DNA of 64,000 nucleotides, from the NCBI RefSeq assembly GCF_003226565.1, contig NZ_QKOE01000001.1:496001-560000 (forward strand), read 5' to 3'. Origin of the DNA: Parazoarcus communis SWub3 = DSM 12120 (lineage in GTDB: Bacteria; Pseudomonadota; Gammaproteobacteria; Burkholderiales; Rhodocyclaceae). Shown here in pieces: positions 20,259 to 30,300 of this stretch (position 1 is its first letter; every line of letters starts with the position of its first letter). The translations under genes were made by a program, and so were the position numbers. Below the pieces are notes generated by a model that was given only the letters and a program-made list of their open reading frames with translations, made no database searches and was not told the origin of the DNA.

Positions 20259-21551
20259 TTAACAAGCCTTCACGGCGGGTAATTCCCGCCACGACGTGGT
20301 GTAGGCCGGCGAAAGCCGGCCTCGTCGCATCTGCCATGCGTTGTTAAGGCCCTCAGCACTAATGCGCACCGTTCCCCTTCCCCACTTCGCGTTGATGCTG
20401 TCCATCGCATTCATCACGCTCTGCGCTCGCTCATCCCCCGCTTCATGGGCAAAAAGGCTTTGCTGGCGCAGCTTGCGCGGCTGCAGCTCAGTCAGCACCA
20501 CCCCTGCTTTTTGGTACGCATAACCTGGTCGGTAGATGCCCTTCAGAATGTTGATGGCGAACCGGCTCAGCACCCGCGTGTCGGCGGTGGGCTCGGGCAG
20601 CGGCAAGGTGACCGCTCGCTGATATTGAGGCTCCTTCGGTGTGAAGGGATTGGTGCGGATGTACACCTGGACGGCGCCGGCAAGGCTGTCCTGCGCGCGT
20701 AGTTTCTCAGCCGCCTTGGCGATGTAGCTCGCTACGGCTTCCCGTAGTTCATCCAGGTCATACACGTACAGCCCGAACGACCGACTGCTCATGATTTGCT
20801 GCTTGGTAGGAGCGACCTCTTCCAGGTCGACGCAAGACACCCCGCGCAGTTCGCGCACCGTGCGTTCCAGCACCACCGAGAAGCGCGCTCGAATCGTCTC
20901 TGCATCGGCATCCCTCAGGTCTCGCACGGTCTCGATACCCATCTCATGCAACCGGTCGGAGATGCGGCGTCCGACGCCCCAGACCTGGTCAACGGGGATG
21001 GTCGCGAACAGGTTCGACAGCTTAGCTTCCGACATCACCGTGAAGTCGCAGACACCGTCCCGTCCAGCAAGTCCCTTCTTCGCGCAGTGGTTGGCCAGCT
21101 TAGCGAGGGTCTTCGATGTGCCGATACCGACACACACCGCCAGCCCGAGCCACTGGGCGACTCGACGACGAATCTCAACGCCGTAGCCATGCAGGCCAGC
21201 CGAGTTCAGCCCGTGGTAGCCCGACAGGTCGAGAAAGCTCTCATCAATCGAGTAGACCTCAAGGTTCGCCGAGAACTGTCCGAGTACCTCCACGACACGA
21301 TTGCTCATGTCGGCGTACAGCGAGTAATTTGACGAGTACGCGATGATGCCCTCGCGCGTCGCCAGTTCTCTCAGTTGATGCCAGGGCGCCCCCATCGGCA
21401 CACCCAACGCCTTGGCTTCGGCTGAGCGTGCAACTACGCAGCCATCGTTGTTCGAGAGCACAACGACCGGCTTACCCTCGAGCCTCGGGTCAAAAAGCTT
21501 CTCGCAACTGGCGTAGAAGTTGTTGCAATCGACCAGCGCAAACACTGCCAC
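20259..21551 (-). CDS. umuC: DNA polymerase V catalytic subunit UmuC
   Basis: A 430-aa Y-family translesion polymerase. The N-terminus [20 protein letters not shown] holds the first catalytic Asp. The palm motif [12 protein letters not shown] gives the catalytic Asp-Glu pair, and the C-terminal little-finger and UmuC-specific tail follow. Length is normal. It starts with GTG and follows umuD with a 39-base gap that contains three copies of GGTAAC; the last one, within GAGGTAACG, is close enough to be part of the ribosome site. Confidence 0.93.
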   Translation of the reverse strand: MAVFALVDCNNFYASCEKLFDPRLEGKPVVVLSNNDGCVVARSAEAKALGVPMGAPWHQLRELATREGIIAYSSNYSLYADMSNRVVEVLGQFSANLEVYSIDESFLDLSGYHGLNSAGLHGYGVEIRRRVAQWLGLAVCVGIGTSKTLAKLANHCAKKGLAGRDGVCDFTVMSEAKLSNLFATIPVDQVWGVGRRISDRLHEMGIETVRDLRDADAETIRARFSVVLERTVRELRGVSCVDLEEVAPTKQQIMSSRSFGLYVYDLDELREAVASYIAKAAEKLRAQDSLAGAVQVYIRTNPFTPKEPQYQRAVTLPLPEPTADTRVLSRFAINILKGIYRPGYAYQKAGVVLTELQPRKLRQQSLFAHEAGDERAQSVMNAMDSINAKWGRGTVRISAEGLNNAWQMRRGRLSPAYTTSWRELPAVKAC

Positions 21552-21554
21552 TGC

Positions 21555-21577
21555 GTTACCTCGTTACCTGTGTTACC
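21555..21577 (+). repeat. GTTACC repeat, copy 2 (triple)
   Basis: GTTACC-TC-GTTACC-TGT-GTTACC, three copies between umuD and umuC. The last two have the N3 spacing. Confidence 0.7.
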
Positions 21578-21590
21578 CAGAGCGCAGCAG

Positions 21591-22136
21591 TCAAAGAAGG
21601 CGCTTGAATTTGCCGACCACCACGCCCCAAACCACCATCTCCATTTCGCCGGTGACCTCGATAGTTGGGTAGGCAGGGTTCTCAGCAACCAGCGCGACCC
21701 GGGCGCCCCGCTTGTACAAGCGTTTGACCAGCCGCTCGCCGTCGACGAAAGCAACCACGATGTGGCCATGCTGAGGCTCGACACTCTTGTCGACCACCAG
21801 GATGTCGCCGTCGAAAATTTCCGCGCCCTGCATCGAATCGCCCTGGACCGGAAAGAAGAAGGTCGAAACGGCGTTACGGACCAGGTAATCGTTGATGTCG
21901 AGCCGCTTGTCCTCGTAGTCGGCCGCCGGCGATGGAAATCCTGCCGAGACCTTTCCGGCAGCCAGCGGGATGGCGAGGGTTGTCGCGTTCCTGTCAGGCC
22001 AAAGCGTTTCCGGGAAATCCTCTGGCCCCGGAGAACGCAGTCTTCGCCGCTGGGTGAAGTCAGACGATGAGACACTGGCAACAAGCGGTGTTACATCAGC
22101 TCGGTCGGAGTGGAGAAGTGGGTGGCAGTCGTTCAT
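21591..22136 (-). CDS. umuD: Polymerase V subunit / SOS self-cleaving protease UmuD
   Basis: A 181-aa LexA-like S24 peptidase. I chose ATG 22136 (MNDCHPLLHS); the longer open frame would read through the LexA box. The self-cleavage region KVSAGFPSPAADY, the catalytic Ser in VQGDSMQG and the Lys in RLVKRLYKRG are present. RecA-stimulated cleavage would yield UmuD' for polymerase V. The start codon lies only 2 bases after the LexA box, so the mRNA is either nearly leaderless or starts translation elsewhere. Confidence 0.9.
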   Translation of the reverse strand: MNDCHPLLHSDRADVTPLVASVSSSDFTQRRRLRSPGPEDFPETLWPDRNATTLAIPLAAGKVSAGFPSPAADYEDKRLDINDYLVRNAVSTFFFPVQGDSMQGAEIFDGDILVVDKSVEPQHGHIVVAFVDGERLVKRLYKRGARVALVAENPAYPTIEVTGEMEMVVWGVVVGKFKRLL

Positions 22137-22138
22137 GG

Positions 22139-22154
22139 CTGTATTTTCGTACAG
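22139..22154 (-). promoter_or_regulatory. LexA (SOS) box
   Basis: CTGTATTTTCGTACAG is a perfect CTGT-N8-ACAG operator. It sits directly upstream of umuD on the minus strand and 119 bases before the SRAP gene on the plus strand, so it could control both. Confidence 0.88.
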
Positions 22155-22272
22155 CTCTCGCCAGCCTACAAGCCTACCAATCAAGGCCCCAGCCCCAAGG
22201 CCACGCCCAAGCCTTGCAGCGACTGCCTTCACAGCCGATGATGAACCCTCCGACACCCACAAGAGAGCGCAC

Positions 22273-22947
22273 ATGTGCGGTCGCTACGCCCTCTACGGCC
22301 CCACTTCACGCTTGCACGAGCAGTTCGACGCAAGCATCGACGAGCTTCCCGAAGGATTCGGCCCCCACTACAACGCCGCGCCACTCCAGACGCTCCCAGT
22401 CGTGCGTCAGCGTCCGAACGGCGAACGTGTCGTGCATCTACTGCGTTGGGGTCTGGTTCCGAGTTGGTCAAAAGACGACTCCATCGCAGCCAAACTCATC
22501 AACGCCCGTGCCGAGACGCTCGCAGAGAAGCCTTCGTTTCGGGCTGCATACAAAGCACGGCGCTGCATCATCCCGGCGTGCGGGTTCTTCGAATGGAAAG
22601 CCGCCGAAAACGGGAAACAGCCTTACTACATCCATCCAGCCGACGGCGGCCTCTTCGGCTTTGCAGGCCTTTGGGAGCGATGGGCCCCAGCAGACGGCAT
22701 GACCACCGACACCTTCTCCGTCATCACAACCGCTGCAAACGACGCCATCCGCCCCCTGCACGACCGAATGCCCGTCATTCTTGCCCCAAAGGACTACTCA
22801 ACATGGCTTGCCAGGGCAACCGAACCTGAACACCTCGACAGCCTCATTTCATCACCCCCTGTCGTCCCGGTTGCACTTTTCCCAGTCTCCAAGGCTGTCG
22901 GCAACGTCAAAAACGACAGCCCGGACCTGATAGCGCCTGTCGACTAA
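22273..22947 (+). CDS. SRAP-domain protein (YedK/HMCES family)
   Basis: A 224-aa SOS response-associated peptidase. The initiator Met is followed by Cys2 (MCGRYALYG), which becomes the N-terminal nucleophile that links to abasic sites in single-stranded DNA. The conserved NAAPLQTLPVVR, LRWGLVPSW, INARAETLAEKPSFR, GFFEWK and LHDRMPVIL segments are all present. YedK proteins shield abasic DNA. Divergence from umuD across a LexA box fits damage induction. Confidence 0.9.
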   Translation: MCGRYALYGPTSRLHEQFDASIDELPEGFGPHYNAAPLQTLPVVRQRPNGERVVHLLRWGLVPSWSKDDSIAAKLINARAETLAEKPSFRAAYKARRCIIPACGFFEWKAAENGKQPYYIHPADGGLFGFAGLWERWAPADGMTTDTFSVITTAANDAIRPLHDRMPVILAPKDYSTWLARATEPEHLDSLISSPPVVPVALFPVSKAVGNVKNDSPDLIAPVD

Positions 22948-22960
22948 CAAACCACTGACC

Positions 22961-23545
22961 TCAAACCCACCGATTCCAGGCCATCCGCAACAAGGCCGCA
23001 TTGGCCGCATGGCGGTCGAACCGCACCGGGTCGAAATCCTCGCCGGCCCATTGCAGCAGCCGGCACCCTTCCTCATCCAGCGGTCGCTGCGAAATCTGGT
23101 CCATGAAATCCATGTAAGCCGCTGCACCGCCCACATCCTCAGGCGGACAGGCTCTCTCCCCCGCCGACACATAGGCGTAGCCGCGCTGGTCTCCGTCAAG
23201 AGACTCAACACGCTCGACCACAACACGATGCTGCCAGCTGTCGCCGAAATCGTAGAGATAGGAGAAGTGGTCGCCGGTGGTCGCTACGCGGTCCAGCCGG
23301 ACTCTGCGCTCATCGATGACGTCCCGCTCCGGGTCGTCATCCGGGTGCGGTGTTGCATAGGTCTTGCCGCCAATCTCGAACTCATGCAGATGGGCGTCGG
23401 TCCAGCCCATCGCGGCTTGGATGTAGTGGTGCAGCTTGCTCAGCGTGGAGTCGCCATCGACGAGCAGCCGACGCCAGATAAGCGGCTCAATGTCCTGAAG
23501 CTCGATGCGAAGGGTGTAGGCCTTCACGGCGGTTTTTCGCGACAT
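22961..23545 (-). CDS. Plasmid pRiA4b ORF-3 family protein
   Basis: A 194-aa protein starting at ATG 23545 behind a strong GGAGGAC site. It matches the PF07929 (pRiA4b ORF3-like) pattern: YTLRIELQDIEPLIWRRL, then LHHYIQAAMGWTDAHLHEF, FSYLYDFGDSWQHRV and the Cys-containing GERACPPEDVGG. Function is unknown; members occur on plasmids and near defence genes. It is the last gene of the long leftward operon, 42 bases after the DUF3820-like gene. Confidence 0.75.
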   Translation of the reverse strand: MSRKTAVKAYTLRIELQDIEPLIWRRLLVDGDSTLSKLHHYIQAAMGWTDAHLHEFEIGGKTYATPHPDDDPERDVIDERRVRLDRVATTGDHFSYLYDFGDSWQHRVVVERVESLDGDQRGYAYVSAGERACPPEDVGGAAAYMDFMDQISQRPLDEEGCRLLQWAGEDFDPVRFDRHAANAALLRMAWNRWV

Positions 23546-23587
23546 TCGTCCTCCCTCTTTCCTCTCTACCGACGGCAAACTGATGCC

Positions 23588-23806
23588 TCATCCTGGCCGC
23601 TTTCGCAGCGGTTCGACCAGCGCGCGCAAGTCGTTATGGTCCAGCTCGTGCATCAGGGCAAGCAGTTGTCCGAGTTGCCCCTTGGGGAACCCCTCCCGCG
23701 CGAACCAGGCCAGGTAATGCCCGGGCAGGTCTGCAATGAGTCGGCCCTTGTACTTTCCAAAGGGCATCTCCCGGGTCACGAGCAACTCCAGCAGCTCTGG
23801 GGTCAC
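23588..23806 (-). CDS. DUF3820 family small protein
   Basis: A 72-aa protein. I chose GTG 23806, which overlaps the upstream stop codon (GTGA). The segment MPFGKYKGRLIADLPGHYLAWFAREGFPKGQLGQLL is the hallmark of DUF3820, also called the putative quorum-sensing-regulated virulence factor family. The same fold is often attached to DnaQ-like exonucleases. Its function is not established. The tight overlap makes it part of the defence operon transcript. Confidence 0.7.
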   Translation of the reverse strand: MTPELLELLVTREMPFGKYKGRLIADLPGHYLAWFAREGFPKGQLGQLLALMHELDHNDLRALVEPLRKRPG

Positions 23807-25224
23807 AGCGCATCCAACAGCTTCATGAAGTTCCGCTTGCGCTTCCACTCCAGCCGGATTTCCCCCAGTTCGTCGCCGAAAATGCCCAACTGCTTGTGCG
23901 CCACCCGCAGCGCGCGGATTTTCTTGACGATGGCAAGCGCCTCCCCGTAGTGGGAGCCGCGCGAACCACCCTCGACCACATGCGGCAACAGGCGCTTGTA
24001 GAGCGCTATCGCATCCTCGTGATGCGTCTTGCTCCGCGCATCGGCGACCGGCTCCCACAGGCCGGCATCGACTTTCCCGCCGCTGAACGCGCGCCACATG
24101 GCCTCGGCATCGCCCTCGCGCAGAAAGATGGACACGATGTCACCCCGGCGGGGTTTGTCCCAGGGACTGCGGCGAACATGACTATCGGCGGCTTCTTCCT
24201 CAGCGACCTTCTGCCACAGGAAGTCGAGCGCCCGCTTGCGCAGCGCGGTCTCGCGTTCAATCAGGCCAGCGACTTCCATCAACTTGAAGAAGGGGCCGCA
24301 GCCAGGGGCCTGCTCGAAACGCTGCCAGGTGTGTCGCTCGACCTCCGCATGCTGCCCAAGCGCCAGCTGCAGTTCGATGGCAAGGCTCAAGAGGTCGTCA
24401 TTGCGCTCATTCGGAAACGCCGCAATCCCCTGCTCCACCCAGCGCAGCGCCTCGTCCTTGCGGCCTTGCTCACGAAACAATCCGGCCAGCGTCAGGAAGC
24501 ACGAAGGGGAAGACAGATTCTTCGCCTGGATGGCCACCAGCAGTTCGAAGTCATCCACACAGCGGGCGATATCCTTCATCGCCGACTCCACCTGGAAGCG
24601 TCGCGTGCTCCAGTCGCTGCGATAGTGCTCGGGACCCAGGGTCGGCAATGCAACCCACTCGCGCTCGACCCGCTGCCGATAGACGGCCAGCCCTTCTTCG
24701 CCCAGCGCTTCCGCGTAGTCCGGGAGCACCTCATGAAAGGTGTCCCATTGACCATCCATCTGAAAACTGTACAGGCGCTCTGCCAGGGAAACCGGGTCGG
24801 GATGCAGGGCGTTACAGGCAGCCAGATGCACTTTTCGCAGCTCAACAATCGCCGGCATCACCTCGCCGCCGGAATCGTCAATGTGCTGCAAGGCATCTTC
24901 CGCGAGCGCGATAGCCTCCTCGATGACTTCGATGAGTTCCGGCTGGCCGTCGGCGATGCGCTGCGACAGCAGTTCCGCAAGGCCTTCCAGGCGATTGGCG
25001 TAGTTACCCGCCTCGCGATACTCAATGAAGCCGTTGGTGCGGGTAGCCTGCTTGACCACCTTGCGCAGGTCGGAAAGCCCGGAGCTCTCGGCCACGGTCG
25101 CCGCCATTAACAGCTTCTTGCGCAGGGCGTCGTCGCGCCTCGCAGCGTCCAGGACAAGCGCACGCAGTGCAGTCACATCAAGCCCCGCTACGTACGATTG
25201 AATCTGTATTTCTTCAGTCGTCAA
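23803..25224 (-). CDS. DUF6880-like helical-repeat protein
   Basis: A 473-aa soluble protein with a likely TTG start at 25224 and GAGATGGAAA upstream. It is built of helix pairs (for example LAGLFREQGRKDEALRWVEQGIAAFPNE, TPR-like) and matches what I recall of DUF6880, which often accompanies or is fused to SWIM zinc-finger proteins. No enzymatic motif is visible. It lies 60 bases after the RelE-UvrD gene and overlaps the next gene by 4 bases, so it is translationally coupled in the operon. A scaffold role is only a guess. Confidence 0.55.
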   Translation of the reverse strand: MTTEEIQIQSYVAGLDVTALRALVLDAARRDDALRKKLLMAATVAESSGLSDLRKVVKQATRTNGFIEYREAGNYANRLEGLAELLSQRIADGQPELIEVIEEAIALAEDALQHIDDSGGEVMPAIVELRKVHLAACNALHPDPVSLAERLYSFQMDGQWDTFHEVLPDYAEALGEEGLAVYRQRVEREWVALPTLGPEHYRSDWSTRRFQVESAMKDIARCVDDFELLVAIQAKNLSSPSCFLTLAGLFREQGRKDEALRWVEQGIAAFPNERNDDLLSLAIELQLALGQHAEVERHTWQRFEQAPGCGPFFKLMEVAGLIERETALRKRALDFLWQKVAEEEAADSHVRRSPWDKPRRGDIVSIFLREGDAEAMWRAFSGGKVDAGLWEPVADARSKTHHEDAIALYKRLLPHVVEGGSRGSHYGEALAIVKKIRALRVAHKQLGIFGDELGEIRLEWKRKRNFMKLLDAL

Positions 25225-25284
25225 TTTCCATCTCGATGGTCTGGCGCGTATTTGCTTAGGCAGATTAAAGGTAAAGGCTCGGAC

Positions 25285-27396
25285 TCACACCTGCAGCAGA
25301 AGCGCCCCACGTTTTGCCCGCGTCAACGCTACGTACAACAACCGGCGCTGGCCTGCCGTCTCTTCAGCCGGCCCCAGGTAATTCTCCGGTGCCACCACGA
25401 TGACGCAGTCGAACTCCAGCCCCTTGGCCCGGTGCATCGTGGCCAGATGCACGACGTTGCGCGCATCGGCATGATTGCTCTGCGCAGTGATGGGAACGGA
25501 CGCAATACCAGCAGACTGGAGTTGCTGCCCCAGCGCATCACGACTCTTCTCGCTGTAGCTCACCACACAGAAGGAAAGGCTCTCGTTTTCGGCCTGCACA
25601 CTTCGCCACTGCTGGATGAAGGCGATGGTGACTCTCGCGGCTTCTTCCAGACCGCTCGTCATGCGGACCTCCGGTGCAGGCCCATGCGATAGCGACTTAT
25701 ATCGTTTGCTCTCGTCGTGTCCGTCATCGAGGTCATCGATTTCGCAAGCTTCGAGCAAGGCCACGGCCTGGCGGCGGATTTCGTCCGTGGTGCGGTAGTT
25801 CAGGTAAAGCTTTCGCGAGCGGCCGCGGATGTCGATGCCGCAGCGACTCATCGCCGCGCGGTTGCGGCTGTAGATTCGCTGGTGACCGTCACCGACAAAG
25901 AAAAGGTCGTTGGGTCCATGCGCAATCATCGCGCGCAGCAGCTTCAAGGCCTGGGGCCCAAAGTCCTGGGTCTCATCGATGACGATGGCTGCGTAGCCAA
26001 GCTGCGAGCCCTGCTCGATGGCAATCATCTCGGCGATTTCGCGATAGGCGTCATCAACTTCCTTGAGTTTGCGCGACGCAAGTTGCCCGCGATACTCCTC
26101 GAAGACTGGCCACACCGCATCGCGCTTGGCACGGCTCAGAATCACGCCGCGTCCAACCCGGCGCGCCGTGCGATACTGGTCCAGCGTCGTGAGGCCCTGC
26201 GCCAGCACAACCTGCTCAAGCTCATCCGAGTAGAAGCTGTCAGGCAGGTCGAGCGTAGCGTCCTTTGTGGCCAGCGCCGCCTGCCAAGCCTGCAGCGCCC
26301 CGTCCTGCTTGCGGTCATAAACGATACGGTGCTCCAGCTTGCGTGCGCGCATGAAACCACCCACCCAGGCATCGAGGTTCTTCACCTCGATTTTCGCCAT
26401 CGTGTCCGCACTGCACAGCGTCTTCAGGTTCTCCTCGATGTCGAGGGCGAGATTACGCGTGAAGGTGGTGAAGAGCACCTTCTTGCCACCCAAAGCCCGG
26501 TTCTCCGCCAACCATTTGGCACGATGCATGGCGAGTACCGTCTTGCCGGTGCCGGCACCACCCAGCACTCTGACCGGACCGCTACGGTCGCCGCGCGCGA
26601 GTTTGTTCTGCGTCGGGTGCAGAAAGACCCGCCACTGGGCGAGCGGCGCGTTCATGATGGCCTGCATGGCCTCATCGTCATCGACCACCACAAAGCGCGA
26701 CTGCGACTCTGCCGTCGCCAGTGCAGCGACAAAGTCGCTGGTGTCGATGGCCTGGTCCACCCGGGTCTCGCGCGCCTGCAATACCTGGCTCACGCTGTCA
26801 CCCGCGGCTACCAGGAAGAGGCCCTCATAGGCCTCGGCCGGCAATCGGGGCTGCAAGGCGTCCAGCGCCTCCTCAGAGCTGATTTTGCGTACGACCGGGA
26901 GTAGCTCCTCCGGCACCCCGAGACTCATCAGCTCAGTGTCGGAGAGTTCGCCAAAGAGCGGCGAGGGGGCCGGCTCGACAGACTGCGTCGGCGCAGCGTA
27001 TTCCGAAGCATTCTGCTCCAGCGCGCCCCTGTCGGCCTCCTGCTCGGCCACATGCTCCAGCATCACCATCTGCATGGCCCCGGTCACCGGGTTGATGGTC
27101 AGCTTGCGGTTCTCGGCCCAGCGATAGGCATCGTCGTGGTGGTCGACATAGAGCAACACATAGACGTCGCCCTTCGAAGGCTTGAATACGATGCCGCGCC
27201 AGTCCTTGTCGAGCCGGACCGATTTCAGGTTGGGGTCCCTGGCACCGTTGATGTTCTCGTAGTTGATACCGGAACTCGTCGGGTCCGCCTGGAACTGAAT
27301 GGCCCATTTCATCACTTTGGCATGCATCGACACCGGCAAGCGGGCAAGTTGCAGCAGGAAGTCCTGTGCCAACGCGACCTTCGGCTTGAAGCTCAT
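25285..27396 (-). CDS. RelE/ParE-like domain fused to UvrD/REP-type SF1 helicase
   Basis: A 703-aa protein. Residues 1-110 resemble a RelE/ParE toxin fold (LKSVRLDKDWRGIVFKP and VYVLLYVDHHDDAYRWAENR). A linker precedes an SF1 helicase with Walker A GGAGTGKTVLAMHRA (about 278-292), DETQDF (motif II, about 473), motif III-like FVGDGHQRIY, LNYRTTDEIR, and the C-terminal HRAKGLEFDCVIVV and YVALTRAK. Start overlaps the stop of the upstream helicase (ATGA), so it is coupled to it. It probably unwinds DNA in the defence complex; toxin activity of the N-terminus is unproved. Confidence 0.8.
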   Translation of the reverse strand: MSFKPKVALAQDFLLQLARLPVSMHAKVMKWAIQFQADPTSSGINYENINGARDPNLKSVRLDKDWRGIVFKPSKGDVYVLLYVDHHDDAYRWAENRKLTINPVTGAMQMVMLEHVAEQEADRGALEQNASEYAAPTQSVEPAPSPLFGELSDTELMSLGVPEELLPVVRKISSEEALDALQPRLPAEAYEGLFLVAAGDSVSQVLQARETRVDQAIDTSDFVAALATAESQSRFVVVDDDEAMQAIMNAPLAQWRVFLHPTQNKLARGDRSGPVRVLGGAGTGKTVLAMHRAKWLAENRALGGKKVLFTTFTRNLALDIEENLKTLCSADTMAKIEVKNLDAWVGGFMRARKLEHRIVYDRKQDGALQAWQAALATKDATLDLPDSFYSDELEQVVLAQGLTTLDQYRTARRVGRGVILSRAKRDAVWPVFEEYRGQLASRKLKEVDDAYREIAEMIAIEQGSQLGYAAIVIDETQDFGPQALKLLRAMIAHGPNDLFFVGDGHQRIYSRNRAAMSRCGIDIRGRSRKLYLNYRTTDEIRRQAVALLEACEIDDLDDGHDESKRYKSLSHGPAPEVRMTSGLEEAARVTIAFIQQWRSVQAENESLSFCVVSYSEKSRDALGQQLQSAGIASVPITAQSNHADARNVVHLATMHRAKGLEFDCVIVVAPENYLGPAEETAGQRRLLYVALTRAKRGALLLQV

Positions 27397-30300
27397 TGTT
27401 CGTCCTCATCGTTCAGAGCCAGACCCAGCGCAGCCGCCACCGCACCCTGCCAAGGGGCGCCGCCCGCGGTAACCAGGCCTTCGTCCAGTTCCACCACAGT
27501 CCACTGCGCCGCAACCCATGCCTCTTTCAGGTCAGCCTGGTCATCACGCAACACGACCAGCATTTCTGTTGGCCAGGCAAGCTCCGCATCGGCTTGTACC
27601 CTGCCCTTCTCGTCTGCCAGTTCCAGCCCCACCTCGGGGACTGCCGCACCAGCCTCTGCAAGGCGGTGCAGTCCCGGACGCAACTCGGCCAGCGTCTGCT
27701 GCAAAGTCGTCTCCCAAACCGCGAGCAAAGCGGCCTGAGCAGCACCTCCGGCGGCCGGTGCACCCGACGAGTCCGCACCGGACTGAAGCCCCTCGTAGTC
27801 ATGACCATCGAGTCCACTTCCGGTAACCATCAACGTGCCAGGCAGGAACTGCATCGCATTGAAGAGCTGCAGCCAACGGCGCCACGCGGCGTGCAGTTGC
27901 TCGGCGCCTTCTGCGACGGTTTCATCCAGGACCACGATGCCCGGAGCACTCCAGCCAAATTCAGGCGGCGTCGGGCGCCCCCACGCAAGCGGCCACCACC
28001 CGACATAGGTGCTCGGCCCCCTATTCACCGCGACACTGGGTGCAAAGCCGCTACCAGGCGCCTTCACGGTCTCGGGCAAGCGTGACAACCACTGTGCACG
28101 CTGGCTTTCGCAAGCCGTCTTGTCAGCTGCCGTTGAAGGAATCATCAAAAAGCCCAACCACAGCGCATTGCGTTGTAATTGCGCCACCGCACCAGCATCG
28201 TTCCCGCTCCCCCCGGGTGTCGCCAGCCATGCAAGCAGGCGCGCCACCGCATGCTGGGTAAAGGCCTTCTCCTGGGCACGCGGAATATGCGCCGGGGCAA
28301 TGCTGCCATCGTGGCGCGAAAGCGCGACCAAGGGTGACTCCAGGTCATGGTCAAGACTACCGGCGAGCGCTGCTTTCACATCATCATGCGTTACCGACCA
28401 TACCCAGCACTGCCCGCTAGCCAAAATGGCGCTGCGTTTTTGCGCATCTTCCCGCAAACAGTGCTGGTGGTCCGCCCAGCCATCGCAGAACACCGCTATC
28501 GGTTTGCGCTTCGAACTCGCCGACCACGGCCAGATGACGAAGTCCGGTTTGCTCCAGGTACTCAGGTTCAGCATCGGCCCCAACTCACACTGCGGCTCGA
28601 CACGATAACGCTGACTCCCCACCTCCAGAACCCAACCGGCCTTGCCATTGACCACGTCCTGCACAAGCTTGACCAGCGGCAGCCCGCCAACGCCACTGAG
28701 CCGCTTCAGGCTCTCGATGAAGCGCGCCTCAAGTACCGAATCGAAGTTCGGGTTGATGAAGATGTCCGAAATCGTATCGACCCGCTGCAACTGGTCCAGC
28801 GCCCCAACCAGGTCGGTCAGCACCGCCTTGGCGTTGTCACGCGACACCTTCTCCATGCTACGGCCCAACCGGTACTGATACAGGCAACGGTAGCAGCCGT
28901 CCTTTTCCGGGTCAGTATTGCAGGCGCAGTGGGTCACCGCATCGAGCGCCATGCGCAATACCTCAGCCAGCGTACCGGCATCGTGTGCCAGCAACTGGTG
29001 CAGATAACCCGTTCCGCCTGGCACCGAGTCGTAGAGCATCACGTAGTACTTGCGCGGCCCACCGTTCTTGCCGGGTTCATCCTGCTGCACCATGCGCAGG
29101 TGGTCCACCCTGCCGCCAAAACGGCGCTTCAGCCCCAACTGCAGCGCCGCCATGAAGGACTGCACTACCCGCTCATCGACCCCATTCCGGGTATAGGGCA
29201 CCAGGATGCGCAAGGCCTCGGACTCGAACTCGCGATAGAGGTACAGACACTCCAGCAAGTTGGCCGGGGCGTTGCTGCCGTACTTGGGACAGTCAAAGCT
29301 GTGGGTCTGCTCCGCCGCCTCACCATTGCGTTTGGGCGGCTTCTGCACCTTGCCGCAGTGCCGGCACAGTCGGAATCCCGGACGTGACGCCTCCTTGTCA
29401 GCCACCTTGAAGGCTTCACCCGGCTTGGCGACTTCGCCAAAATTCACATCGCGAAATGTCACCCTGGAGATGAACTCGAAACCGAAGGGCAGTGCGTCGT
29501 CCGCAATCTGCCAGGCCGCACGCACACTGTCCGGCAGGAAGTCCGCCATCAGCTGGCGCACGTAATACTTCGGTTCCCGGTCTTCGGCGCTGTCGTCGAT
29601 GCGCACTTCCGCATCGTTACTGTTGGCAATCGCCTGACGAAAACGCAGCAAGGTCCGGCGCTGCGCCGCATCGCCCCACATCGAATCGTTGCAGCGCGGG
29701 CACACCGAATGAACATCCGGCTCCACGCTCAGGTTCTGCATGTGATGGCAGCTCGGGCAGAAGCGCCAGTCCTCCGTCCGGGCGAGGTTCATGTTGATTT
29801 GGTCCACCTCCACGCGCCGCTGGTTGGCGTAGAAGCGGTTCTCCGGGGCGAACTCGGACAAGGCAGACTGCGCAGGGCGCTCGTACTTTAGGGTATTGAG
29901 CGTTACGTAACTCCCCTGTCCCGGCTCATCAGACGCCCGGCGACGCCACAAGACCGACTTGAGCTGGACCCCGGCTTCCGGGAAGGCATAGTTGGGAATC
30001 AGTCCGTAGTCGGTCAGCGTCCCCAGCAGGTCCCGGGTGTTGATTTCCTTGATGAGCTCGATGAACTTGTCGCGCTCACGCAGCAGATTGTCGATTTCCG
30101 CCTTGGTCGCCTCATCCTGTGGCTTCTGCCTGAGCTGCTTGACCGCCTTGTCGAGCTCGTCCTTGCGCTTCTTGTAGCTGCGCCGCTCTTCCAGCAGTTC
30201 GGTCAGCGCCTTCATCAAGCGGGTGCGCAAACCATCCGTCTCGCCCTGCCCCTGCATGAAATCCAGCAGCCTCGCCCGCACCACCTCATCCACATCTCCG

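Noticed and set aside
20300-20330. Hairpin AGGCCGGC/GCCGGCCT near the end of umuC
   Set aside because: It lies inside the umuC coding frame and lacks a T-run, so I did not call it a terminator.
21970-22272. Extension of the SRAP protein to an ATG at 21970
   Set aside because: This would overlap umuD and the LexA box. SRAP proteins require Met1-Cys2, which begins at 22273.
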